NCBI RefSeq assembly: GCF_030732985.1
Contig: NZ_JASHJX010000007.1
Location: forward strand, 42,746-106,745
Direction of reading: 5' to 3'
From: Nioella sp. MMSF_3534
GTDB taxonomy: Bacteria > Pseudomonadota > Alphaproteobacteria > Rhodobacterales > Rhodobacteraceae
Length of the DNA stretch: 64,000 bases
The notes under the pieces were generated by a model. The model was given only the letters and a program-made list of their open reading frames with translations, was not told the origin of the DNA and did no database searches. Below are positions 52,267-61,132 of this stretch, one piece after another; position 1 is the stretch's first letter, and each line of letters opens with the position of its first letter. A program made the position numbers and the translations under genes.

Positions 52267-52578
52267 ATGAGAGATTTCGTTGATGGAACGGCATTCAACC
52301 ACGAACAGGGCCAGCGGTCCCGCAAGCTGTTTGCGGCCGTGGTCCTTGCCGCTTTGGATGACGCCATCGCTGATGACAAGAAATACGGTAACGGCCCCGA
52401 GCAGATCGCCCGGTGGGCCCGGTCCCGTGATGGGCGCGAGGTTCTGTCCTGCGCCGGTATCGACCCGAATGAACGGGTGGTCGATGGCCTGATGGCATTC
52501 GTTGCCAACGGGGTGCGGACCTCTGTCGCGCTGTCGCGCGAGGAAAGCGAACGCCGGAACCAGGCCGAAGCCGCCTGA
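52267..52578 (+). CDS. Small conserved hypothetical protein (DUF6280-like)
   Basis: A 103-residue soluble protein opening MRDFVDGTAFNHEQGQRSRK, with an Ala-rich helix (LFAAVVLAALDDAIADDKK) and one cysteine. I recall near-identical small proteins across Rhodobacterales, annotated DUF6280, with no known function; the name is from memory. RBS AAAAAGGACGACGGA precedes the start. A strong terminator follows. Confidence 0.75.
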   Translation: MRDFVDGTAFNHEQGQRSRKLFAAVVLAALDDAIADDKKYGNGPEQIARWARSRDGREVLSCAGIDPNERVVDGLMAFVANGVRTSVALSREESERRNQAEAA

Positions 52579-52605
52579 CCAGATCTGACAAGCTGCCAGA
52601 AAAAG

Positions 52606-52630
52606 ACGCGCCCTTTTGGGGCGCGTTTTT
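52606..52630 (+). terminator. Rho-independent terminator of the small protein gene
   Basis: ACGCGCCC (52606-52613) pairs with GGGCGCGT (52619-52626) across a 5-base loop and ends in TTTTT, 28 bases after the stop. A second hairpin (52657-52683) just beyond, AAGGGCCGCC...GGACGGCCCTT, may serve the convergent TRAP permease. Confidence 0.85.
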
Positions 52631-52708
52631 CGTTTTCGGCGGCAGAGGACATGAAGAAGGGCCGCCCGAACCGGACGGCCCTTCGGTCTCTTTGACCTGC
52701 GCCAAGGC

Positions 52709-54985
52709 TCAGTCTGCGCCCCGCACATCGAAGGTGGCATCGGGCGAGGGGTGGAAGACCTTCTGCACGAAGAAGATTGCCACAGCGCCCCCAAGGCCGA
52801 TGATGTCAGACACCCATCCGCCTTCGATCATGAACAGCGCCGCCGCGACAAGACCCACGCGCAGGAACCAGGCGGTGCGCCCGCCCATGAACCAGCCCTG
52901 CATGCCGCAGGACAGCAGGAACACGCCCACGGTCGCGGTGGTTGCGGCGCGGATCACTTCGAACCACGTTCCGTCCATCAGGATGGCCGAATTGTAGAAG
53001 AACATGAAGGGCACCACGAAGGCCGAGATCCCGATCTTGAAGGACGCCACCGAGGTCTCCATCGGGTTTGACCCCGATATCCCCGCCGCCGCGTAGCTGG
53101 CCAGCGCCACCGGCGGCGTGATGGCCGAGACGACCGCGAAGTAGAAGACGAAGAAATGTGCCGTCAGTTGCGGGATGCCGAGGTTCACGAGGCCCGGCGC
53201 CACCACGGACGCCGCAACCGCATAGGCCGCCGTGGTGGGCATGCCCATCCCAAGCAGGATCGCGATGCACATGGCGAAGAACAGCGCCAGCAACTGCGAG
53301 GCCGCAGCGATATCCAGCAGCATCGAGGAGAAGCGCGCGCCGACGCCCGTCAGGCTGATCACACCCACGATGATACCCGCACAGGCACAGACCGCGATGA
53401 TCTGGATCGACATGATCCCCGCCAGTTCGAACGCATGCAGGATCGAGCGCAGGCCCATCCGGTTGGGGGTCAGCCAGCTGACGACAGCCGCCGCCACTGT
53501 GGCCAGCGTGCCCGCCCGAATGACCGAGTAGCCGTAGAACAGCGCCACGATCAGGATGATGATCGGAACGAACAGATAAACCTGACGGATCATCTTGTTC
53601 AGCTTCGGCAGTTCATCCTCGCGCATGCCGCGCATGCCCAGTTTGGCGGCCTCCAGATCGACCATGAAATAGATCGACGCGAAGTAGAGGATCGCCGGGA
53701 TGATCGCCGCGATGGCAATCTCCTGGTAGGGGATGCCGGTGATCTCGGCCATGATGAAGGCGCCCGCGCCCATGATCGGCGGCATGATCTGCCCGCCCGT
53801 GGACGCTGCGGCCTCGATCGCGCCAGCGGTCTTCTTGTGATAGCCCACCTTCTTCATCAGCGGGATCGTCAGCGACCCGGTGGCCACCACGTTGCCCGCA
53901 GAGGTGCCGTTGATCATGCCCATCAGGCCCGAGGCGAAGATCGCCACCTTGGCGGGACCACCGCGCGCGCGACCGGCGGCGGCGAAGGCGAAGTTGACGA
54001 AGTAGTCGCCCACTTTCGACGCCTGCAGGAAGGCCGCGAAGATGATGAACAGGATGATGTAGGTCGAGCTGACCGCCGTGGTCGGCCCAAGGATGCCCGC
54101 ATCCGAATAGACATGGCCGAAGAAGCGCTGCCATGTGTAGGGCGTCTGCACGGCCAGGATACCGGGCAGCAGGTGCGCCGTGAAAGTATAGGTCAGGAAC
54201 ACCCCGGTGATGATCACCAACGCCAGACCCGCCACGCGGCGCGTCAGCTCCATGATCAGGGCCGTGCCAGCGGTGGCGGCGAAGGCCACGCCGATGGGAA
54301 CGAAGGGCGTCCCGACCGAGTTCCGGGCGGCGGTGCCGTAGATCGCCACGAGGTAGACGGCGACAACCAGCCCACAAGCGGCAAGCACGATGTCCGAGGT
54401 GGCAAAGCGGTCGCGCGGGGCGTTTTCGAACCAGCCCAAAACGATGGCGCCGATTGTGGCCACCAGAAGGGGCAGACCGAACCAGTAGATCTCCTGCGCG
54501 TAAACCTCAGCCCCGGCAGGAATCTGCGGGCTGGAAATCCAGACCGTCAGGCCGCCCATTTCCTGAAGCGTGCCCGAGTTGATGAGCATGGCAAAGCCGA
54601 TGGCCGTATAGGCCGCCACCGCAACAGGCAGCAGCAGAAGATAGCCCGCCTTGGACAGAAGCGGTGTTGCCGGACGCTCCTCGTCCCGGAAGAGCCGGGC
54701 AGAAAAGAGGAGGAACCCAAGAACAACGGCGCCCGCGATATGGACGATGCGGAAGTTCCAGGTTTCCAGCGGGAATTGCGGCAGGAAGGGAATGTCGATC
54801 CCGGTCCAGTCGCTGATGGACACGCCGTTCAGCGCCAGCATGTGGAAAGCGGCATAAAGCGTCGCCAGCGTGGCCAGCAGGATGGCGGATGTTCCGCCGA
54901 AAAGCCGCCGGTTCCGTTCGACGGGTTCTTCATCCACGCCCTCTGCGAGAATGATGTCCTCGTCTTGTGCAGTTTGGTTTGTCAT
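52709..54985 (-). CDS. TRAP transporter fused DctQM permease (TAXI type)
   Basis: A 758-residue permease with about 18-20 membrane segments: the small DctQ-like part fused to the large DctM-like part, as in the fused 4TM-12TM proteins that pair with TAXI receptors. Motifs include GLMGMINGTSAGNVVATGS near residue 370 and GGQIMPPIMGAGAFIMAE near 405. It imports an organic acid using a sodium gradient. The stop of the TAXI gene is 106 bases upstream with an intervening terminator. RBS GGAGGGGACC precedes the start. Confidence 0.88.
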   Translation of the reverse strand: MTNQTAQDEDIILAEGVDEEPVERNRRLFGGTSAILLATLATLYAAFHMLALNGVSISDWTGIDIPFLPQFPLETWNFRIVHIAGAVVLGFLLFSARLFRDEERPATPLLSKAGYLLLLPVAVAAYTAIGFAMLINSGTLQEMGGLTVWISSPQIPAGAEVYAQEIYWFGLPLLVATIGAIVLGWFENAPRDRFATSDIVLAACGLVVAVYLVAIYGTAARNSVGTPFVPIGVAFAATAGTALIMELTRRVAGLALVIITGVFLTYTFTAHLLPGILAVQTPYTWQRFFGHVYSDAGILGPTTAVSSTYIILFIIFAAFLQASKVGDYFVNFAFAAAGRARGGPAKVAIFASGLMGMINGTSAGNVVATGSLTIPLMKKVGYHKKTAGAIEAAASTGGQIMPPIMGAGAFIMAEITGIPYQEIAIAAIIPAILYFASIYFMVDLEAAKLGMRGMREDELPKLNKMIRQVYLFVPIIILIVALFYGYSVIRAGTLATVAAAVVSWLTPNRMGLRSILHAFELAGIMSIQIIAVCACAGIIVGVISLTGVGARFSSMLLDIAAASQLLALFFAMCIAILLGMGMPTTAAYAVAASVVAPGLVNLGIPQLTAHFFVFYFAVVSAITPPVALASYAAAGISGSNPMETSVASFKIGISAFVVPFMFFYNSAILMDGTWFEVIRAATTATVGVFLLSCGMQGWFMGGRTAWFLRVGLVAAALFMIEGGWVSDIIGLGGAVAIFFVQKVFHPSPDATFDVRGAD

Positions 54986-55034
54986 GGTCCCCTCCGCTCC
55001 GCCCGGGGAGAGATGTCAGGCGGATCCCGGTTTG

Positions 55035-55066
55035 AAAAATGCCGCGCCCTGGGTTGGGGCGCGGCA
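55035..55066 (-). terminator. Intercistronic terminator between TAXI receptor and permease
   Basis: On the - strand TGCCGCGCCC pairs with GGGCGCGGCA (55040-55049 with 55057-55066) and is followed by TTTTT (55035-55039). It lies between the receptor stop (55092) and permease start (54985), so most transcripts should end after the receptor gene. Confidence 0.85.
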
Positions 55067-55091
55067 CGGGTTTTCAGGCCTCAGGCCGCGA

Positions 55092-56087
55092 TTACATGTC
55101 GCCGTGGATCATGTCGGCGGGGATGTCCGCGCCGGCGTTTTCGGCGAACCACTGGGCGGCACCGGGGTGCCACATCAGAACACCGTTGCGGTCCCAGTTT
55201 TCCGGCAGGGTGGAGCGGGCGGCACGGTGGATGTTCACCATGCGCTCGTTATCCGACATCACCACATCGACGACGGCATAGACGAAGCTGGCCGGCAGGT
55301 CGCAATTGGCGATGGCGAAGTTCCACATCGAGACCGAGCGCGCAGGCGCTTCCAGCGTGGTGTAGGTGTCGGCTGCAATGTCGAACTGGCTGACCGGGAA
55401 GGCCTCCATGATCGTGGCCTGCTCTTCCTCGGTGAACTCGATGATGTTCACGTCGGTCTGCACTTCCAGCTGGCTGACGGCAGGAACCGGCACACCGGCA
55501 GCGAAGGCGATCACGTCAAGCAGACCGTCCTGAAGCTGGCCGCCAAGGTCGGACCAGCCGCCGTTACGACGCTCGAAATCGACGCCAAGCGTTTCCATCA
55601 TCCGCGGGAAGTAGGTGTCCGAGGTGGAGCCTGCGGGGCCGAAGCCGATGCGGGCGCCTGCCGGGATGTCGGCGATGGACGCAATCCCCGACGAGGCCAG
55701 CGCGGTGACCGAGAACGGCGTCTGATACATCGGGAACATGGCGCAGGCGTTGGTCATCGGAAGGCCCGGCGCGATCGGGTTGGTGCCTTGCAGCGATTCC
55801 GCCGCCGGGCCCATGGTGGTCATGCCGAACTGCGCTTCGCCGGTGTGGACCAGCGCCATGTTCTGCATTGGGCCACCCGTGACTTCGCCGCCGCCGGTGA
55901 TGCCAAGCTCTTCCGCCACAAGGTTGGCCCAACCGGAGCCATAGGCGAAATAGGTGCCGCCCTGAGACGCGGTGCCGACGGTGAAGCTTTCAGGCCAGCC
56001 TTCGCGGTCCATGTGGCCATCGGCGAATGCGACGGTCGTGGTCAGCGCGGTGGTCAGCGCGAACGCCGTGACTTTGGTGAATTTCAT
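55092..56087 (-). CDS. TAXI-type TRAP solute-binding protein
   Basis: A 331-residue periplasmic receptor. Signal peptide residues 1-22 (AFALTTALTTTVAFA). GTASQGGTYFAYGSGWANLV near residue 38 is the TAXI signature block. It captures a small acid and hands it to the fused permease. The upstream spacer (56088-56324) holds its promoter; a palindrome ATGGCTGCCAT at 56231-56241 may be a regulator site. Placed directly behind dctBD. Confidence 0.88.
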   Translation of the reverse strand: MKFTKVTAFALTTALTTTVAFADGHMDREGWPESFTVGTASQGGTYFAYGSGWANLVAEELGITGGGEVTGGPMQNMALVHTGEAQFGMTTMGPAAESLQGTNPIAPGLPMTNACAMFPMYQTPFSVTALASSGIASIADIPAGARIGFGPAGSTSDTYFPRMMETLGVDFERRNGGWSDLGGQLQDGLLDVIAFAAGVPVPAVSQLEVQTDVNIIEFTEEEQATIMEAFPVSQFDIAADTYTTLEAPARSVSMWNFAIANCDLPASFVYAVVDVVMSDNERMVNIHRAARSTLPENWDRNGVLMWHPGAAQWFAENAGADIPADMIHGDM

Positions 56088-56230
56088 TGTGAGTTGTCCT
56101 CCGGTTCATGCCGGTCGTTTCCGGCTTTGTCCGAATGAAGCCTCCTCTCCATCCGGGGCCCTCAGGCGGGCCATGCACGGCGCAGTAGCGGGAAAGGCCG
56201 CTTCCGGTTCAACTGCCTTGCAAGCGGGAA

Positions 56231-56241
56231 ATGGCTGCCAT
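56231..56241. promoter_or_regulatory. Palindrome ATGGCTGCCAT upstream of the TAXI gene
   Basis: A perfect 11-bp palindrome centred 150 bases upstream of the receptor start, in the spacer after dctD. Its distance would suit an enhancer-like DctD site, but I found no GG-N10-GC sigma-54 promoter between it and the gene. Confidence 0.3.
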
Positions 56242-56324
56242 GCAAAGAAAACCTGACGGATGGGTCGCGCAGGGGACAAACCGGGCCTCCGGGTGTTCCG
56301 AAGGCGACACATCGCGCGGATAAG

Positions 56325-57671
56325 TCAGCCCTCGTCGGTGAATGACCCGCGCGACAGCCCGTGTTTCTGCATCTTCTCATAGAGCGCCTTGCGGCTCAGC
56401 CCGAGCGATTCATAGGTGTCTTTCAGGCTGCCCCCATGGGCCGTCAGGCTGGCGGCGATCAGGGATTTCTCGTGCTCCGCCATGCTGTCGGCGAGGCTGC
56501 GGCCCTCAGCGCCGGATGACGCCGGGTTGCCGATATCCAGATCGAGCCCCAATGCGAAGCGGTCGGCGGCGTTGCGCAGCTCGCGCACATTTCCGGTCCA
56601 TTTGCGGGCGGCAACGGCGGTCAGCACGGCACCGGGAATTTCCGGGATCGGCAGCTTGTAGCGGGCAGCGGCCTCGGCCACCAGATGGGTGAACAGCCGT
56701 GGGATATCCTCGCGCCGGTCCTCAAGATCGGGGATGCGCAGGGTGACGACATTCAGGCGATAGAGCAGATCGGGGCGGAAGGTGCCAGCGGCGGCCTCTG
56801 CCTCCAGATCCTGCTTCGAGGCGGCGATGAACCGGACATCCAGCGCGATCGGGTCGTTGGAGCCAAGCCGTGTTACCGTCCGGTTCTGGATCGCGGTCAG
56901 CAATTTGGCCTGCACCGGCTGGCTCATCGCGTCGATCTCATCGAGAAAGACCGTCCCGCCGCGCGCATGTTCGAACTTTCCGAACCGGGCGCGGGTGGCA
57001 CCGGGGAAGGCCCCGGCCTCATGCCCGAACAACTCGCTCTCGATCAGATCGGCGGGCAGGGCGGCGCAGTTGATATGAACGAAGGGCTTGCCGTCGCGGG
57101 CACTGGCGCGGTGGATGGCGCGGGCTGCGACCTCCTTGCCGGTGCCGGTGGCACCCTGGATCAGCACATCGGCCTCGGTCGCGGCAATCGCGCGGACCTG
57201 CGCGCGCAGCTTTGTCATCACCTCGGATCGCCCGGTCAGCCGCGCCTCGATCGTGTCGCGCGCGCCCACCTGCCGCCGCAGCGCCCGGTTTTCCAGCGTC
57301 AGCCGCCGCTTGTCCAGCGCCCGGCGCACGGTCGTCACCAGCCGGGACGGGGCATAGGGCTTTTCGAGGAAATCATAGGCCCCGTCGCGCATCGACTGTA
57401 CCGCAAGATCCACGTCGCCGTGACCGGTGACAAGGATCACGGGAAACTCCGGGTCGATTTCCAGCGCCTTGGCCATCAGGGTCAGCCCGTCCATGCCCGG
57501 CATACGGATATCGGTGACCAGAATGCCCGGAAAGTCCCGCGCCACATGCGACAGCGCGGTTGCGGCATCGGAAAAGCAGGTGACGTCCAGATCCTCCAGA
57601 TGCAGTGTCTGTTCCGCCGCCAGCCGCAGGTGGTCCTCGTCATCGACAAAGAGAATGGTTTCGCGGGTCAT
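56325..57671 (-). CDS. Sigma-54-dependent response regulator (DctD-type)
   Basis: A 448-residue NtrC-family regulator: receiver with phospho-Asp D54 (VTDIRMPGMDG), AAA+ domain with Walker A GATGTGKE near residue 175 and Walker B GGTVFLDEID, and a Fis-type HTH at the C-terminus (LSRKALYEKM). The sigma-54-contacting loop reads GAFPGA (P223) instead of GAFTGA. Start overlaps the dctB stop. With the kinase it should control the TRAP genes that follow. Confidence 0.9.
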   Translation of the reverse strand: MTRETILFVDDEDHLRLAAEQTLHLEDLDVTCFSDAATALSHVARDFPGILVTDIRMPGMDGLTLMAKALEIDPEFPVILVTGHGDVDLAVQSMRDGAYDFLEKPYAPSRLVTTVRRALDKRRLTLENRALRRQVGARDTIEARLTGRSEVMTKLRAQVRAIAATEADVLIQGATGTGKEVAARAIHRASARDGKPFVHINCAALPADLIESELFGHEAGAFPGATRARFGKFEHARGGTVFLDEIDAMSQPVQAKLLTAIQNRTVTRLGSNDPIALDVRFIAASKQDLEAEAAAGTFRPDLLYRLNVVTLRIPDLEDRREDIPRLFTHLVAEAAARYKLPIPEIPGAVLTAVAARKWTGNVRELRNAADRFALGLDLDIGNPASSGAEGRSLADSMAEHEKSLIAASLTAHGGSLKDTYESLGLSRKALYEKMQKHGLSRGSFTDEG

Positions 57672-59524
57672 TGGGCGGCCACCGCCTGTTGATCCGGGGC
57701 CTGGGCCAGATCGACGATGAACACGGCGCCTCCTTCGGGATGGTTGCGGGCGGCCAGCGTACCGCCGAAATCTCGCACGATGTTGTACGAGATCGACAGG
57801 CCAAGGCCCAGACCCTTGCCGGGGCTTTTGGTGGTGAAGAACGGATCGAAGATATGGGTCAGCGTGTCTTCGGTCAGGCCCGGCCCCCGGTCGCGCACTT
57901 CCACCCTATGCCGGGAGCCGTCGCCCAGAACGGCAATCTCGATCTCGGGCCTCTCCAGCGTTTCCATCGCATCGAGCGCATTTGACAGGAGGTTGACCAG
58001 AACCTGTTGCAGCCGCACGCGCCCGCCCATCACCATAATGTCCTGCGCAGGCGGATCGTAGTGGACCGTCGCCTTCGCGGCCTTCAGCTTGGGGGCCATC
58101 AGGTCCAAAGCATCGCCCAGAACCGCCACCAGAGGGATCGGCCCGATCTTTTCCTGTGGCCGCCGGGCAAAGTTGCGCAGATGCTTTGAAATCGAGGCCA
58201 TCCGGTCGGCCATCTGTGAAATCAGCCCGACATTCTTGCGCGCGTCCTCGGGGCGGTCGCGGTCGAGGAAGGTGGCGGCGTTTTCGGCATAGGCCTTCAC
58301 GGCGGCCAGCGGCTGGTTGAACTCGTGGCTCAGGGCCGCCGACATCTGGCCAAGCGCCGCGAGCTTGCCCGCCTGCACCAGTTCCGTCTGGGTCTGGCGC
58401 AGACGCTGCTCGGTGGCCTTGCGCTCCTCAATCTCCTGCACCAGCTGCGCATTGGCGCTGTTGAGATCGGCGGTGCGCTCGGCCACGCGGCGTTCCAGTT
58501 GTTCGCGATGCTGGCGCTGCTGTTCCAGCCGTTCAACGAGTCGCGCGCGCCGTTGCAGGAACAGGACCGCGACCAGCCCGGCAAACAGGAAGACGAGCAC
58601 GATCAGCGCCATGGTCTGGCGGGCCTGAAGCAAAGCCGGGCCGGTCGGCGTCAGAACCGACACGCGCCAGCCGACGGCAGCGATCAGCCCGGTGCTGGTG
58701 ACGAACTCCTCGCGCCCGTCGCCCCCGGTGACGGTCAGCAGATCATGGCCTTGTGTCAGGGCGCGCCGTTCGGTTTGCAGCAGTTGCAGCCGGTCCAGCG
58801 GGTATTGCCGCGTGGCGACGATCGTGTCCAACGCCGGTTCGGGGATCGGCCCGAGGCTGTTGAAATGCCAATCGGTGCGGTCAGACAGGAAAATCACGTT
58901 GCTGGGGTCGGTCACGACGATGGTGTTGGGGCTGTCGCGCCAGGTGGCCTCGAACTCGTCCATCAGTATCTTGACCGCCACGACCCCCACGATCTCGGTT
59001 CCGTCCAGTATCGGGGCGGCGAAATAGTAGCCTCGTTCGCCAGAGGTGGTGCCAAGCGCGTGAAACCGGCCACGTCCTTCGGTCAGGGCGTCGGTGAAAT
59101 AGGGCCGGTAGTCGAACCGCCGGCCAACGAAAGAGGTCTCGCGCCGGTAATTGCTGGCGGCGATGGTCAGCCCGTCCCCGTCCATCACCCAGATATCGGC
59201 GACGTTCAGCGTCAGGGCCGTCTGGCGCAGCTGTTCATTGGCATAGGGCACCAGCCCCTGATTGTCGGGGTCGCGCAGGATGCGGGCCAGAATTGGGCGT
59301 TCGGCCAGCAGCCGGGGCAGCACATCGGTGCGGTTGAGGGCACCGCGCAGGGATTCGGTGGCAAGCCGCAGGGTCGATTCCTCCCGCGCCGCCGCTTGCA
59401 GAAGGAAGTAGCGTTCCAGCCGGGGCAGGGCGGCAAGGCTGATCCCGACCGCCAGTGCCACGATCACCAGCAGTGATCGCAGGGCAGGCGTGCTACCGAA
59501 GCTTCTGGTCAGGCGTCGTCCCAT
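57668..59524 (-). CDS. Sensor histidine kinase (DctB-type)
   Basis: A 618-residue membrane kinase. A first membrane helix (about residues 15-35) and a second near 290 bracket a periplasmic sensor domain of about 250 residues of the double-Cache/DctB type. A coiled-coil region (ERLEQQRQHREQLERRVAERT, in parts) follows, then HisKA with H400 in LSHEFNQPL and a HATPase_c with DRGPGL and GKGLGLGLS. It senses a ligand and phosphorylates the adjacent DctD-like regulator. ATG 59524 is chosen over TTG 59533. Confidence 0.9.
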   Translation of the reverse strand: MGRRLTRSFGSTPALRSLLVIVALAVGISLAALPRLERYFLLQAAAREESTLRLATESLRGALNRTDVLPRLLAERPILARILRDPDNQGLVPYANEQLRQTALTLNVADIWVMDGDGLTIAASNYRRETSFVGRRFDYRPYFTDALTEGRGRFHALGTTSGERGYYFAAPILDGTEIVGVVAVKILMDEFEATWRDSPNTIVVTDPSNVIFLSDRTDWHFNSLGPIPEPALDTIVATRQYPLDRLQLLQTERRALTQGHDLLTVTGGDGREEFVTSTGLIAAVGWRVSVLTPTGPALLQARQTMALIVLVFLFAGLVAVLFLQRRARLVERLEQQRQHREQLERRVAERTADLNSANAQLVQEIEERKATEQRLRQTQTELVQAGKLAALGQMSAALSHEFNQPLAAVKAYAENAATFLDRDRPEDARKNVGLISQMADRMASISKHLRNFARRPQEKIGPIPLVAVLGDALDLMAPKLKAAKATVHYDPPAQDIMVMGGRVRLQQVLVNLLSNALDAMETLERPEIEIAVLGDGSRHRVEVRDRGPGLTEDTLTHIFDPFFTTKSPGKGLGLGLSISYNIVRDFGGTLAARNHPEGGAVFIVDLAQAPDQQAVAAQ

Positions 59525-59632
59525 GGGCGGCAATTATGCGGTGCGGCGCAGCGATTGCCCAGACCCCGCGTGATCATGGTTTTCATTGCCGCGCGCATCG
59601 CCCATGGTGAGGCGAAACAGGGAGGCGAACAC

Positions 59633-61066
59633 ATGGTCGGGACGCAGTTCACGGGGCCGGAAATCTGCGCGAAACCCGCGCATGAGGTCGTGGCGATGCT
59701 GAAAGCGGGCGAGGTCTCGCCCGGTGAGCTGATCGACGCGGCAATGGCGCGGATCGCGGCGGTGGAGCCAGCGGTGAACGCGGTGGTGACGACCTGCGAG
59801 GCGCGCGCGCGGGCAGCGGTGCCGGACCGGGGCCAAGCCGATCACCCCGGCTGGTTGGCGGGGCTGCCCATTGGCATCAAGGACCTGACCCCGGTCGAAG
59901 GGGTGCGCACCACCTGGGGCACGCTTGGCTATGCCGATCACGTGCCCGCCGTCAGCCACCCGCTGGTGCAGCGGCTGGAGGCGCGGGGCGGGGTCGTCCT
60001 TGGCAAGACCAACACGCCGGAAATGGGCGCGGGCGCAAACACGTTCAACGCGGTCTTCGGCGCGACCCGCAACCCGTGGGACACGTCGCGCAACGCAGGC
60101 GGCAGTTCCGGCGGCGCAGCGGTGTCGCTGGCCACCGGAGAGCTTTGGCTGTCACATGGCTCCGACCTTGCGGGCAGCCTGCGCACGCCTGCCGCCTTCT
60201 GCGGTGTCGTGGGCTTCCGCCCCAGTCCCGGCCTAGTCAGCCCCGGCCCCTCGGGCAACCGCTTCCACCCCGAGGCGGTGCAGGGTCCGATGGCGCGGTC
60301 CGTTCGCGATTGTGCGCTGTTTCTGGATGCCATGGCGGGCTTCAACCCCGATTGGGCGATCTCCTTCCCGCCGCCGGACGAACCCTTTCAACAGGCCGTG
60401 ATGCGCGCCGATGAAAAGGTTCGCATCGCGTTTGCGCCCACACTCGGCGGCTTCGCCCCCTGTTCGGCAGAGGTGGAGGCGCATCTTCGACGCGCTTTGA
60501 CGCAGGTGGCGCGCGCAGGTGGTGTCGTGGAAGAGGACTGCCCGGAGCTGCCGGGGCTGGACCGGGCCTACCGGACGCTGCGGGGCTTGCTGTGGATCAG
60601 CGGCACCGGGCGCGAGCCCGAGCATATCCAGCGCCATTACAAGCCGACGCTGGCGCAGAACATCCAGCAGGGGCGTGAGTTGACGGTCGATGACGTGACC
60701 CATGCCCATATGGTCAAGTCGGACCTCTTCGACCGGATGGCGGCCTTTCTGAAGCATTTCGACGTGCTGGCCTGCCCGGTCGTGGGCCTGATGCCCGGCC
60801 CGGTCGAGGAAGAATTCCCGCGCGAGATGGATGGCCAGCCACTGACCGACTATATCGACTGGCTGAAATTCTCCTTCCTGTCGCCAACGGTTGGTCTGCC
60901 CGCGGTGTCTGTGCCGGTGGGTCTATCGGAGAGCGGCCTTCCCGTCGGCATTCAACTGATCGGTTCACCGCGGGGCGAGGCGCGGCTCTTGCAGGTGGCG
61001 CGCGCGGTCGAGGCCGCCTGCGGCGGGCCGCTTGGTCCGATCGACCCGGTGGCGTTTCGGGGATGA
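59633..61066 (+). CDS. Amidase signature family protein (malonamidase/indoleacetamide-like)
   Basis: A 477-residue amidase with the Ser-cisSer-Lys triad: lysine in GIKDLTPVEG, cis-serine in NAGGSSGGAA and nucleophile in GSDLAGSLRTPA. C-terminal LPAVSVPVGLSESGLPVGIQLIG is the usual closing block. It hydrolyses an amide to acid and ammonia. I chose ATG 59633 after GGAGGCGAACAC; an earlier in-frame start at 59555 is unlikely. Next to a malonyl-CoA-synthetase-like gene it could be malonamidase-like, as in rhizobial malonate regions. That is inference. Confidence 0.8.
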   Translation: MVGTQFTGPEICAKPAHEVVAMLKAGEVSPGELIDAAMARIAAVEPAVNAVVTTCEARARAAVPDRGQADHPGWLAGLPIGIKDLTPVEGVRTTWGTLGYADHVPAVSHPLVQRLEARGGVVLGKTNTPEMGAGANTFNAVFGATRNPWDTSRNAGGSSGGAAVSLATGELWLSHGSDLAGSLRTPAAFCGVVGFRPSPGLVSPGPSGNRFHPEAVQGPMARSVRDCALFLDAMAGFNPDWAISFPPPDEPFQQAVMRADEKVRIAFAPTLGGFAPCSAEVEAHLRRALTQVARAGGVVEEDCPELPGLDRAYRTLRGLLWISGTGREPEHIQRHYKPTLAQNIQQGRELTVDDVTHAHMVKSDLFDRMAAFLKHFDVLACPVVGLMPGPVEEEFPREMDGQPLTDYIDWLKFSFLSPTVGLPAVSVPVGLSESGLPVGIQLIGSPRGEARLLQVARAVEAACGGPLGPIDPVAFRG

Positions 61067-61132
61067 GCCTCTTGCAGTCGGGGCCGGTTTCGCAGCATCA
61101 GAACAAGGTGACGACAGGAAAGGACCGGCCCG

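Noticed and set aside
53156..55393. 745-codon open frame antisense to the TRAP permease
   Set aside because: Composition is Arg/His/Asp rich with no membrane or catalytic motif, and the permease on the other strand is unmistakable.
56088..56324. Sigma-54 promoter before the TAXI receptor gene
   Set aside because: I looked for GG-N10-GC with flanking TGGCAC/TTGC on the - strand; the nearest candidates have spacing of 12 or more.
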